The notes under the pieces: generated by a model | Databases searched by the model: none | The model's input: only the letters and a program-made list of their open reading frames with translations | What the model was told of the DNA's origin: nothing | Translations under genes and position numbers: made by a program | In this document: positions 9,261 through 18,600 of the stretch, one piece after another | How positions within the stretch are numbered: the first letter of the stretch is position 1 | Layout: each line of letters starts with the position of its first letter | Origin: an uncultured Pseudomonadales bacterium | Lineage (GTDB): Bacteria; Pseudomonadota; Gammaproteobacteria; Pseudomonadales; Azotimanducaceae | NCBI GenBank assembly: GCA_951813515.1 | Contig: OX638346.1 | Span: forward strand, 3,093,617 to 3,157,616 | Direction: 5' to 3' | DNA: 64,000 bases

Positions 9261-9890
9261 TCACGCGCTGGCATAGGGCGGCAATCGGGAGCGATCTTCC
9301 GGGGTCAGCCGGTGGGGCGCCGAGACTGGCGCGCCGGCGTCATCGAAGAACGGACTCGACCTGTATGCGCCGGTCAGGCGCCCGCGGAGCATTCGGCGCA
9401 GGCCACCGAACACGAAAGGCCAGATCGATCCGGGCAGAGCATTGGTGATGGTCCTGTCGCCGAGGGCGAACTTTCTGAATGCACGCGATCGCACGGGACC
9501 GAGCGCCTTGTGCACAGGTACGTCCAGTGCGTCGAGATCCAGGCAGGCGTGGATCACGCCCAGGAAGTGGAACTTGTGCGAACCGGGCGTGTTGCCAACA
9601 GGCGTGCCGCAACAGGCCGCATACCAGCGCAGGAGGTTGCGGTCTCCCAGGCGAACGCAGGCGAGGTGCTGCGCCCCTTCCGTGATGGTCAGGTGGCCTG
9701 GAGAGACCTGGAAGATCGCCGTGCCCCCGTAGTTGTCGAGCACGGTGTCTGCTTGACCGAGGTGGTGCGCGAAGGCCTGGCAATCGTCGCAATAGCAGAC
9801 CGCTCGAACGACGCGGGACGGCGAGACCGCGCGCAACACGCCGCGTACCGACGCGCATGAACAACGAACGGGTATGTCGAACGTTTTCAT
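9261..9890 (-). CDS. GFA-like zinc protein (DUF6151 type)
   Basis: A 209-residue cytoplasmic protein with three cysteine clusters: RCSCASVRG (about residues 9-17), CYCDDCQAF (about 32-40) and ACCGTPVGN (about 94-102). This is the zinc pattern of the glutathione-dependent formaldehyde-activating (GFA/CENP-V) fold. The longer C-terminal half (RKFALGDRTITNALPGS onward) resembles the DUF6151 group. I infer a zinc-binding protein with no proven reaction; the GFA name should not be read as formaldehyde metabolism. ATG at 9890. It sits tail to tail with the phytase operon and is followed upstream by a 158-bp spacer before the Fic gene. Confidence 0.72.
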   Translation of the reverse strand: MKTFDIPVRCSCASVRGVLRAVSPSRVVRAVCYCDDCQAFAHHLGQADTVLDNYGGTAIFQVSPGHLTITEGAQHLACVRLGDRNLLRWYAACCGTPVGNTPGSHKFHFLGVIHACLDLDALDVPVHKALGPVRSRAFRKFALGDRTITNALPGSIWPFVFGGLRRMLRGRLTGAYRSSPFFDDAGAPVSAPHRLTPEDRSRLPPYASA

Positions 9891-10048
9891 CGCGCCGGCA
9901 CCGTATCACGGTGCGCCGGGACTGTCATACACGTCTCGTTGCATCGCTGTGGTCGCGGGTCAGTTCCAGGCGGTCGTGGCGGCACCCCGCCCGGGGGTGG
10001 CAGGATTCGCGGATGCGTTCCAGGCTTGCGTCTTGAATCGAGACCGCC

Positions 10049-11215
10049 TCAGAGCGGCTCCGTGCCCTCGGTGAGTACGGTCAGATACGCATCGTAGGCG
10101 AAAAGTCGGCCACGGCGCTTGCCGGTGAGTTCGCGGGCGATACGGTGACGGACGAGCACCTTCATGGCGGAGGCCGCAGCCTGGAAGGACAATCCCGTAT
10201 CCCGGCAGGCGACGGGTAGTGACAAGATGGGGCGCGCCTTGAGGGCGTCGTGCATGCGCAGGGCCGAGCCGAGCCTCCGTCCCGCGCTCTGGCCAAGCCG
10301 GTTCCGGTCGTCCCGAAACAGGGTGGATAGCCGATCCACGGTCGAGAGGGCCGCTTCGGCGGTCGCCCGAACGCCTTCCAGGAAGAATGCCACCCACGCT
10401 TCCCAATCGCCTGTGAGACGCAATCGGTTCAGCAGTTCATAGTAGCTCGCCCGATGCTGCTTCAAGAACAGGCTGAGGTACAGCAGCGGCTGACGCAGCA
10501 TCCCGGCATCGTATAGAAGGAGGGTGATGAGCAGCCGTCCAACCCGCCCGTTCCCGTCCAGAAACGGGTGAATGGTCTCGAACTGCGCGTGGGCAAGTGC
10601 GGCTCGAATCAGTTCGGGAAGACCGTCGTCCTCCGCGTTGAGGAAGCGCTCGAGCGCGGCCATGCAGTCGGGGATCGCCGTGTGGGGCGGCGGAACGAAC
10701 ATGGCGTTGCCCGGTCGCGTCCCGCCGATCCAGTTCTGCGACGTCCGGAAGTCTCCGGGCATCTTTGTGCTGCCCCGTCCCTTCGAAAGCAGCACGCGAT
10801 GGATTTCGCACAGCAGGCGAATCGAGGGGGGCAGGCCTTCGCTGAGCAGCCGTAGCCCGTGTTCGAGGGCGGCCACGTAGTTGGAGACCTCCACGACATC
10901 GTCCAAGGGTACGCCCGGCGCCTGCTCGAGTTCGTAGAACAACAGATCGGAGACGGACGACTGCGTCCCTTCGATCTGCGAGGAAAGTACCGCTTCCTTG
11001 CGGACATAGGCGTAGAGGAAAAGCGCCTTGTCCGGAAGATGGCGCGCGATGCCGTCGAGGCGCCCGAGCGCGAGGACGGCTGCTTCGAGGTCCTGCTGTA
11101 GCGTGCCGTCCATGACCAGAGGAGGATTCGGCGGCAGGGGTGACGGCACAAAAGCCCGGACACGCTCATCGCCGAACTCGGTGATTTCGTAATTGCCCTG
11201 GTTGTCGCGGATCAC
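10049..11215 (-). CDS. Fic family AMP-transferase with self-inhibitory motif and winged-helix tail
   Basis: A 388-residue protein. The active-site signature HPFLDGNGRVGR lies at about residue 215; its histidine transfers AMP (or another nucleotide moiety) to a hydroxyl side chain. The N-terminal inhibitory helix is visible as SSQIEGTQSS (about residue 78), matching (S/T)xxxE(G/N), so this is a class II, auto-inhibited Fic protein. The C terminus (LPVACRDTGLSFQAAASAMKV ... RGRLFAYDAYL) reads as a winged helix-turn-helix, common in stand-alone bacterial Fic proteins and consistent with autoregulation. The GTG start at 11215 is preceded by CAGGAG. No antitoxin gene is adjacent. The target protein is unknown. 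Confidence 0.92.
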   Translation of the reverse strand: MIRDNQGNYEITEFGDERVRAFVPSPLPPNPPLVMDGTLQQDLEAAVLALGRLDGIARHLPDKALFLYAYVRKEAVLSSQIEGTQSSVSDLLFYELEQAPGVPLDDVVEVSNYVAALEHGLRLLSEGLPPSIRLLCEIHRVLLSKGRGSTKMPGDFRTSQNWIGGTRPGNAMFVPPPHTAIPDCMAALERFLNAEDDGLPELIRAALAHAQFETIHPFLDGNGRVGRLLITLLLYDAGMLRQPLLYLSLFLKQHRASYYELLNRLRLTGDWEAWVAFFLEGVRATAEAALSTVDRLSTLFRDDRNRLGQSAGRRLGSALRMHDALKARPILSLPVACRDTGLSFQAAASAMKVLVRHRIARELTGKRRGRLFAYDAYLTVLTEGTEPL

Positions 11216-11487
11216 GGTTGACTCCTGATTATTCGTGATTGCGAAATAATGCCGACCATTATTGTATTTTATCTATAAAAATTAAATAAGAAGCGTGGAG
11301 CGGGGGATGGGACGGAACGCTATTCTCATTTGCCCCATGAACGAGAAATAGCAAGTCCGGCTGTCGCGCGTTTGGAAACGATGGTCGCTTCGCGTCGAGG
11401 TTTCGGTCACCCGTGCTGCCGAATTCTCCTTGAATCGAAGGCGATGGGGATCAATCCTAACCGTGCGGTCGGAAGGAGGAGCATGGC

Positions 11488-12357
11488 ATGAACGAGTTCC
11501 TGGAAAGACGAGAGGTCGGTCGGACGGGGATGCAGACAGCCCGGCTCGGGATCGGTTCGACATTCGACGCGCCGGCGAGCGCCATCGAGGAGGCCTTCGA
11601 ACACGGCATCAACTACCTCTACTGGGGCACGGTCCGGCGCCCGGAGTTCGCGCGCGCCATGGTCAACCTGTCGAAACAGCATCGCGACGAATTGATCCTG
11701 ACCATACAGTCCTACTCGAAGGATCCCGGCTCCATCGAAGGCGAGGTGGAGGAGGCGCTCACGAGTAGCGGCGTCGAACATTTCGACTTCCTGCTCCTGG
11801 GAAACCGTAGCGAAGTACCGGAAGACGCCTATGTCGAGGTCTTCGAACGGTTGCGAAATCGAGACAAGGTACGTTTCCTGTCGATCAGCAGTCACAACCG
11901 ACCCATGTTGCCGACGCTGCTCGACGGCTACCGGACGGGCGAGAATCCCTACGAACTCCTGATGCTGCGCTACAACGCGGTGCATCGTGGCGCAGAGCGG
12001 GACGTGTTTCCGTTCGTGCCGGATGCGGGTCCAAGGCCGCTGATGGTCGCCTACACGGCGACGCGCTGGAAGCACTTGCTCGACCCGGACAAGATGCCCG
12101 CGGGTGAGAAACCCCTCACGGCGCGCGACTGCTACCGCTATTCGCTTTCCCATCCTGCGGTGGACATGGTGCTGTGCGGGCCGGCCAGCACCGATCAGAT
12201 GCGGGAAGCGCTCCTCGCACTGGAGCGGGGTCCGCTGGAAGCCGACGAGCGCGAGCGTATCGAGCGCATTGGCGCGCACCTCTACGGACGGTACGCGCCA
12301 AGTCATCCGGACGCGGGCGACGCCGAAGACGTATCGAAAGGGCTCGCGGCGCAGTGA
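11488..12357 (+). CDS. Aldo/keto reductase-like protein lacking the usual catalytic tetrad
   Basis: A 289-residue TIM-barrel protein, with GGAGGAG before ATG 11488. The fold is recognisable from VGRTGMQTARLGIGS, EEAFEHGIN, VRFLSISSHN and the C-terminal YSLSHPAVDMVLCGP. The usual residues are replaced: where family members read FDTAxxYG this one reads LYWGTVRR; the lysine strand reads ILTIQSY; the His strand reads FDFLLLGN. It also lacks the C-terminal CxxC cluster of the Fe-S subgroup. A clade with YWG in place of the Asp motif exists among AKR-like proteins, so it may bind NAD(P)H with different chemistry or be non-catalytic. No partner gene is evident. Confidence 0.75.
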   Translation: MNEFLERREVGRTGMQTARLGIGSTFDAPASAIEEAFEHGINYLYWGTVRRPEFARAMVNLSKQHRDELILTIQSYSKDPGSIEGEVEEALTSSGVEHFDFLLLGNRSEVPEDAYVEVFERLRNRDKVRFLSISSHNRPMLPTLLDGYRTGENPYELLMLRYNAVHRGAERDVFPFVPDAGPRPLMVAYTATRWKHLLDPDKMPAGEKPLTARDCYRYSLSHPAVDMVLCGPASTDQMREALLALERGPLEADERERIERIGAHLYGRYAPSHPDAGDAEDVSKGLAAQ

Positions 12358-12376
12358 TTCTGTGAAGGGCGTTTGC

Positions 12377-12405
12377 TTGACCTGATCCCTTGGGAGGCGT
12401 ATACG
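12377..12405 (+). promoter_or_regulatory. Sigma-70-like promoter of the copper-efflux operon
   Basis: TTGACC (12377-12382) and TATACG (12400-12405) are separated by 17 bp. The expected transcription start falls at about 12412, which is the ATG of the next gene, so the message could be leaderless. The CTTGACC start resembles CueR-type copper promoters, but those have a 19-bp spacer and a clearer dyad, so metal-responsive control is only a possibility. Confidence 0.45.
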
Positions 12406-12411
12406 GCTCTC

Positions 12412-12807
12412 ATGGACTATCGCCAGACAGTCTTGGTGTCGATACTTGCGGCGGCGGTAACGCTCGCCGGCGCTGCCTGCGCGTGCGCCGTGCCGACAGT
12501 CGATACCGATGGGGCGACCGATGCCCATCATGCGCACCACGCCGGCGATCATGCCGCCGCGCCCATGGACTGCGACCTTGCCGATTGCGGCGACTGCATG
12601 GCCGATGAGGCCGTGTCGAAAAACGAGGCCTTGCGCGATCATGTGCCGCAATTGCCGCAGTTGTCCTTCGACGACGATGCCCAGACCGCGGCGGAGTTCG
12701 CGGCGAACGCATCGCCGTTGCGCGGTTTCGCCTACCACCCCCTGATCCCGCGCTCTGTGCGCACGGCCGACACTGCCGTACGGCGTTTCGACAAACTGCT
12801 GAACTAG
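12412..12807 (+). CDS. Small secreted His/Cys-rich protein at head of copper-efflux operon
   Basis: A 131-residue protein. ATG 12412 gives a signal peptide (MDYRQTVLVSILAAAVTLAGAACA). The mature N terminus holds potential metal ligands: AHHAHHAGDHAA followed by MDCDLADCGDCM. The C terminus (YHPLIPRSVRTADTAVRRFDKLLN) has no ligands. It has no name I recognise; similar short signal-bearing proteins often precede cus/czc operons. It lies 117 bp before the TolC-like gene on the same strand, so I infer a periplasmic copper/silver sponge or chaperone. There is no CusF-like fold motif. Confidence 0.62.
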   Translation: MDYRQTVLVSILAAAVTLAGAACACAVPTVDTDGATDAHHAHHAGDHAAAPMDCDLADCGDCMADEAVSKNEALRDHVPQLPQLSFDDDAQTAAEFAANASPLRGFAYHPLIPRSVRTADTAVRRFDKLLN

Positions 12808-12924
12808 CCGTCTTCCCTTTCCGGTCGCGGTAGATCCGCGACAACACTCTCGCTCGTCCGGGCTTGGGGTCTTCCCGGCTGTCGACAAGGGCGAGGTTGG
12901 AAAACCGGTTCTCAAAGGAAGGCG

Positions 12925-14223
12925 ATGAAGATAGCGAAGGTGGGGGCATGGCTCCTGCTCTGGATCCAGGCAGACGCGGCCGCGTTGGACTACGCGACCA
13001 ACGGTGACCCGAGGTTGGCTGCGCTGGTCTCGGAGGCGCTGGAAAGGAGCCCGCAGGTTCGACAAGCGCAGTGGGACCATCGCGCGGCGAGGGAGCGCGT
13101 TCGGCAGGTCAGCGCGCTGCCGGACCCGATGGTGTCCGTAACGCGGCACCTGCGAACTCCGGAGACGCGTGTCGGTCCGCAGACAGGCGGCATTTCGGTC
13201 AGCCAGCGGATTCCATGGTTCGGCAAGCGATCCGATCAGGGCAAGGTTGCCGCGAGCGAGGCTGCCGCGCGCGATGAGCTGGTCAGGGCGCGACGGTCGG
13301 AAGTCGTCCGCCAGGTCAAGCTCGCGTACTACGACCTTTCCTACCTCGACCGGGCGATAGAGATCACGGCGCAGGAAGAGGAGTTGCTCCGGCACTACGA
13401 GTCCCTCGCGCAGGCTCGCTATTCCCAGGGTGTCGGCCTGCAGCAGGCCGTGGTCAAGCTGCAGGCGGAAATCACGCGTGTGCGTTTTCGCCGCCAGGAG
13501 CTTCTGCGGCAGCGGACCGATGCGGAAGCGGTACTCAATGCGTTGCGTGACCAGCCGGTGCATGTCCCGGTCCCGACGATCAGACCGGTCAATCGGCCCG
13601 CAGTGAAGGTGGATGGCGAAGAACTTCAGCGGATCGCACGCGAGGACCGGCCGGAGGTCAGGGCTGCCCTGCTGCGCATGGAAAGCGAAGATGGCGGCGT
13701 TCGACTGGCACGGCGGCAGTATTGGCCGGACATCGTCGTGGGTGCCGCCTGGGGGAGCATTGGCGATCGCCAGGACGAGCAGGGCCGGATGCTCCCGCCG
13801 CCGGCGAACGGCAAGGATGTCTACAGCGTGTCCGTTGGCATCAGCATTCCGCTCTACCGATCGAAATACGACGCGGGTGTCCAGGCGGCTTCCGCGCGGC
13901 ATTCGGCGGCGACGGAGGCCTATCGCGGCGTGCTCAACGAGGTGGATGTCGCCGTTCGATCGGCGGCCTTCAGACTGGAGATGCTCGAGGAGCAGATCGC
14001 CCTGTTCAGAAGGGCCCTGCTGCCCCAGGCCGAACAGGCGCTGCGATCCACCGAGGAGGCGTATTCGACGGGCACCACCGGCGTTCTCGAACTGCTGGAC
14101 AGCGAAGAAGTCCTGCTGGATGTGCGGCTCGGCCTGGCGCGCCTTGAGACTGACTACATGAAGACGCTGGCTGAAATGGAACGCGCCGTCGGATCGGCGT
14201 TCCCGTTGGAGGAATCGTCATGA
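12925..14223 (+). CDS. TolC-family outer-membrane efflux protein (CusC-like)
   Basis: A 432-residue outer-membrane channel subunit with AAAGGAAGG before ATG 12925. A hydrophobic leader (VGAWLLLWIQADAAA) replaces the lipobox of E. coli CusC. Two OEP repeats are visible: SEALERSPQVRQAQWDHRAAR at the start of the first, and VEEALLRMES-type helices in the second (VRAALLRMESEDGGVRLARRQYWPDIVVG, about residues 245-275), with the closing helix LRSTEEAYSTGTTGVLELLDSEE near the C terminus. Its stop overlaps the start of the adaptor gene by four bases (ATGA), so this is one operon. Role: the outer-membrane exit duct for copper or silver with the next two products. Confidence 0.88.
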   Translation: MKIAKVGAWLLLWIQADAAALDYATNGDPRLAALVSEALERSPQVRQAQWDHRAARERVRQVSALPDPMVSVTRHLRTPETRVGPQTGGISVSQRIPWFGKRSDQGKVAASEAAARDELVRARRSEVVRQVKLAYYDLSYLDRAIEITAQEEELLRHYESLAQARYSQGVGLQQAVVKLQAEITRVRFRRQELLRQRTDAEAVLNALRDQPVHVPVPTIRPVNRPAVKVDGEELQRIAREDRPEVRAALLRMESEDGGVRLARRQYWPDIVVGAAWGSIGDRQDEQGRMLPPPANGKDVYSVSVGISIPLYRSKYDAGVQAASARHSAATEAYRGVLNEVDVAVRSAAFRLEMLEEQIALFRRALLPQAEQALRSTEEAYSTGTTGVLELLDSEEVLLDVRLGLARLETDYMKTLAEMERAVGSAFPLEESS

Positions 14224-15680
14224 CCAGGCTAACGAGCGCAAGGTTGTTGTTCCTGTTGGCAGGCGTGACGCTGGGTCTGGGCGTAGCGGGACTTGCCCTC
14301 TGGAATCCGCTTGGCTGGGCGTGGCTGCCCGAAGCCGCGCACGAGAGACACGCGGAAGTCGCCCACACATCGGAGACGTTCTACACCTGCGGCATGCACC
14401 CGGAAGTGATTCGGCACGCGCCGGGCAACTGCCCGATCTGCGGCATGAAGCTGGTGCGAAAGGAAACCGAGCCGAGCGCGGACGAGCGCAAGGTCCTCTA
14501 CTGGCGCGCACCCATGGACCCGAACTATCGCTCCGACAAGCCGGGCAAGTCGCCCATGGGCATGGACCTGGTTCCGGTCTACGAAGACGAAGCGGACGCC
14601 GATGGTGGCGTCCGCGTCAGTCAGAGCTTCCTGCAGAACTTCGCCGTGCGGACGGCGGTGGTGACGCGAGGCACGTTGCCCATCTCGATCCGCACGGTCG
14701 GCGTCCTGGCCCACAACGAAGAGAAGGTCGTCTCGGTCAACACCAAGTTCGATGGCTGGATCGAGAAGGCGCGAGTCAACAATGTCGGCGAGACGGTAGA
14801 GGAGGGCGATCCCCTGTTCGACATATACAGCCCCCAGTTGGTGACCACCCAGCGCGAATATCTCGCGGCAATGGACTACCTCGCGCGCCTCGAGCAGAGC
14901 GGCGCGTACCCGGACGCGGTGGATCGTGCCCGGTCGCTGCTCGACTCGGCGGGTGAACGGTTGCGCTACTGGGACATCACCGAGGCGCAGATCGATGCCC
15001 TTGAAGCGTCGGGGACGGCCACGCGGACGGTGACGTACTTCTCGCCGGCCTCGGGATTCGTAGTGGACAAGATGGGCGATTCGCTGGAAGGGATGAAGCT
15101 GAGCCCGGGCATGACCGTGCTCAAGATCGCCGACCATTCGACGCTGTGGGCCCAGGCGGAGTTTTACGAGGAGGATTTCCGTCACGTCCGCGAAGGCAGC
15201 CGGGCGACGATCGAGGCCGACGCGTTTCCGGGGCGGAGCTGGGCCGGGCGAATCCTGTTCTTCCGTTCCGCCGTGAACGAGGCGACGCGGTCCCTTACGG
15301 CCTTCGTCGAAGTGGCCAACCGCGACCTGTCCTTGAGACCGAAGATGTATGTCGACGTTTCGGTGTGGGCCGAGGGTGCGACGGATGCTGTCATCGTTCC
15401 CGCCGAGGCCGTGCTGCACAGCGGAGAGCGGTCGGTCGTGGTCGTCGCCTCGGGCGGCGGCGTATTCCAGCCCCGCGAAGTCAAGCTCGGATTGACCGCA
15501 CAGGGCATGCAGGAAGTGACGGACGGTCTCGCGCCGGGCGAGGAGATCGTCGTCTCTTCGCAGTTTCTCATCGATTCGGAAAGTAATCTGAAGGCCGCGA
15601 TCTCGCAGTTGTTGCGGGGCGACGAGAATGAAGTACTCGTGCCGGACGAACCGATGCAGCACGATCATCAGGGCCACTGA
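14220..15680 (+). CDS. cusB: RND efflux periplasmic adaptor with two heavy-metal-binding motifs (CusB-like)
   Basis: A 486-residue membrane-fusion protein. An N-terminal membrane anchor (LLFLLAGVTLGLGVAGLAL) is followed by a heavy-metal-binding domain, YTCGMHPEVIRHAPGNCPIC (about residues 55-74, ending in GMKLV), and a second copy, YWRAPMDPNYRSDKPGKSPM (from about residue 98, ending GMDLVPVYE). Then come the barrel-sandwich hybrid and hairpin (FDGWIEKARVNNVGETVEEGDPLFDIYSP) and beta-barrel domains (TRSLTAFVEVANRDLSLRPKMYV). The first copy keeps the Cys/His ligands while the second is Met-rich. The adaptor docks channel and pump and passes Cu(I)/Ag(I). It overlaps the channel gene by 4 bp and ends 11 bp before the pump gene. 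Confidence 0.92.
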   Translation: MTRLTSARLLFLLAGVTLGLGVAGLALWNPLGWAWLPEAAHERHAEVAHTSETFYTCGMHPEVIRHAPGNCPICGMKLVRKETEPSADERKVLYWRAPMDPNYRSDKPGKSPMGMDLVPVYEDEADADGGVRVSQSFLQNFAVRTAVVTRGTLPISIRTVGVLAHNEEKVVSVNTKFDGWIEKARVNNVGETVEEGDPLFDIYSPQLVTTQREYLAAMDYLARLEQSGAYPDAVDRARSLLDSAGERLRYWDITEAQIDALEASGTATRTVTYFSPASGFVVDKMGDSLEGMKLSPGMTVLKIADHSTLWAQAEFYEEDFRHVREGSRATIEADAFPGRSWAGRILFFRSAVNEATRSLTAFVEVANRDLSLRPKMYVDVSVWAEGATDAVIVPAEAVLHSGERSVVVVASGGGVFQPREVKLGLTAQGMQEVTDGLAPGEEIVVSSQFLIDSESNLKAAISQLLRGDENEVLVPDEPMQHDHQGH

Positions 15681-15691
15681 GGGGGTTCGCG

Positions 15692-18600
15692 ATGTTTGAA
15701 CGCATCATCGACTGGTCGATCGAGAACCGGTTTCTCGTCGCGCTCGCGACGCTGTTCGTGGTGGCGGCCGGTGTCTATTCGCTGTCGCGGGCGCCGCTCG
15801 ACGCGATCCCCGACCTGTCGGATGTCCAGGTCATCGTCTACACGGAGTATCCGGGCCAGGCGCCGCGCATCGTCGAAGACCAGGTGACATACCCGTTGAC
15901 GACCCAACTGCTTGCGGCGCCGTTCGCCAAGGTGGTTCGGGGTTACTCGTTCTTCGGCTTCTCGTTTGTCTATGTCATCTTCGAGGACGGCACCGACCTC
16001 TACTGGGCGCGAAGCCGCGTGCTCGAATACCTGAACTATGTTTCCGGCAAGTTGCCGCCGGGGGTCACGCCGACCCTCGGTCCGGATGCGACCGGCGTGG
16101 GTTGGGCGTTCATGTACGCGCTCAAGTCCGACCGCCACGATCTCGGCGAACTGCGTTCGATCCAGGACTGGTTTCTGAAATACGCGCTGACGAGCGTACC
16201 CGGCGTCGCCGAAGTGGCGAGCGTCGGCGGTTTCGTGCGCCAGTACCAGATCACGGTGGACCCGAACCGGCTGCGCGCCTACGGCATATCCATCTCGAAG
16301 ATTCGCTCCGCTGTCCAGGACAGCAACAGCGATGTCGGCGGGCGCTTGCTGGAGGTGGCCGAGAAGGAGTTCATGATCCGCGGGCTCGGCTATATCGAGA
16401 ACCTGGACGACATCAGGAAGATCGCCCTGGGGGTGGACGCGCGCGGCACGCCGATCCTGCTGCGGGACGTGGCGACCGTCAGCATCGGGCCGGAGATGCG
16501 TCGGGGCCTGGCGGAGTGGAACGGGGAAGGCGAGACCGTCGGCGGCATCGTCGTCGTTCGCCACGGCGCGGGCACTCTGCAGGTGATCCGCGACGTCAAG
16601 GCCAGGCTCGAGGAGGTCAAGGGTGGACTCCCGGAAGGCGTCGAGATCGAGGTCGGCTACGACCGGACGGCGCTGATCGAACGCACGGTGGAAAGCCTCG
16701 GCATCAGCCTCGCCCAGCAACTGCTGATCGTCGGGCTCATCTGCCTGATCTTTTTGTTCCACGTCCGCAGCGGTCTCGTGGCCGTCATCACCTTGCCGGT
16801 TGGCATCCTGATCGCCTTCATAGTGATGGGGCTGCAGGGGCTCAACGTCAACATCATGTCGCTCGGCGGCATCGCCGTGGCGATCGGCACGATGGTCGAT
16901 GCCGGCATCGTCATGGTGGAGAACGCGCACAAGCACCTCGCGCGAAACGGCGGGCGGCGACCGCACTGGGAGGTCATAGCCGAAGCCGCAAAGGAGGTCG
17001 GCCCGGCGCTGTTCTTCGCCCTGCTCGTGATCACCATTTCGTTCATGCCGGTATTCACGCTCGAGGCCCAGGAAGGGAGGCTGTTCAAGCCGCTCGCCTT
17101 CACCAAGACGTACGCCATGGCCGCCGCGGCGCTGCTCTCGGTGACGCTGGTCCCGGTCCTGGTCGGTTACTGGGTGCGGGGCAGGATCCTGCCGGAGGAC
17201 AGGAACCCGATCAGCCGGTTTCTCACCTGGATATATCGCCCGATCCTGAATTCCGTGCTGCGTTTCAGGGCGCTGGTCCTGGGACTGGCCGTTCTCCTAT
17301 TGGCAGTCACAGCAGTGCCGTTCACTCGCCTGGGTTCGGAGTTCATGCCGACGCTCTGGGAAGGCGATCTCCTTTACATGCCGACGACCCTGCCCGGCAT
17401 CTCCATCACCAAGGCGGGGGAACTGCTGCAGCAGACGGACCGGATCATCCGGACCTTTCCGGAAGTCGAACAGGTCTTCGGCAAGATCGGGCGCGCGGAG
17501 ACCGCCACCGACCCCGCGCCGCTGTCGATGATCGAGACGACGATCATGCTGAAGCCCCGGAGCGAGTGGCGTCCCGGCATGACTCCCGAAAAGCTCACCG
17601 AAGAACTGAACGCGGCGATCCAGGTCCCCGGGCTGACGAATGCCTGGACGATGCCGATCAAGACCCGCCTGGACATGCTTTCCACGGGCATCAAGACGCC
17701 CGTGGGGATCAAGATCGCGGGTCCGGACCTTGCCGAACTGGAGCGACTCGGGAAGGAGATCGAAGCCGTCGTTCGAGATCTCCCCGGTACCCTGGGCGCG
17801 TATGCGGAGCGCGTCATGGGCGGCAACTATCTCGATTTCAAGGTGGACCGTGATGCCATCGCCCGCTACGGCCTGACGGTGCGCGACGTGCAGGAGGTGA
17901 TCCAGACCGCCATCGGCGGCATGAACATCACGACGACCGTCGAAGGCCTCGAGCGCTACCCGGTGAACCTGCGCTACAGCCGCGAACTGCGGGACGACCT
18001 GCCGGCGCTGCGCGATGTCCTGGTGACGACACCTTCCGGCGCACAGATTCCCCTGGGACGACTCACCAGCATGGAATACGTCGTCGGTCCGCCGAGCATC
18101 AAGAGCGAGGGTGCCAAACCGAATGCGTGGGTCTACGTGGACATCCACCATGTCGATGTGGGTACTTACGTCGATGCGGCCCGCGAAGCGGTCGCGGAGC
18201 GGATCGTGCTGCCGGAGGGCTATACCATTTCCTGGAGCGGGCAATACGAGTACATGCAACGGGCCGAGCGGCGGCTCGCATTGGTCATTCCCGCAACGCT
18301 GCTGCTGATCGCCGCGATCATCTACATCAGCAGAAAGTCCGTGGCGGAAACGCTCCTGGTCCTGCTCGGCGCGCCCTTCGCGCTGACGGGCGCGATCTGG
18401 CTGCTCTACGCGCTTGACTACAACCTCAGCATCGCCGTCTGGGTGGGCATCATCGCCCTGGCGGGCCTGTACGCCGAGACCGCGACCGTGCTGCTCCTCT
18501 ATCTCAATGTCTCGGTTCGGGATTACCGGGAGCGCGGTCTGCTCAACGACCGCGCCGGGCTCATGGAGGCGATCAAGGATGGGACCGTGCAGCGGGTTCG

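Noticed and set aside
9922..9939. A second Pho-box-like sequence (CTGTCATACACGTCTCGT)
   Set aside because: Only 13 of 18 positions agree, the second half-site is poor, and it points to no plus-strand gene start.
11282..11563. A minus-strand frame of 93 codons between the Fic and aldo/keto reductase genes
   Set aside because: It overlaps the start of the reductase gene, has no ribosome site and no recognisable residues; the spacer more likely holds promoters.
12377..12405. A full CueR-type operator for the copper operon
   Set aside because: The spacer is 17 bp rather than 19 bp and the dyad is imperfect, so only an ordinary promoter is supported.
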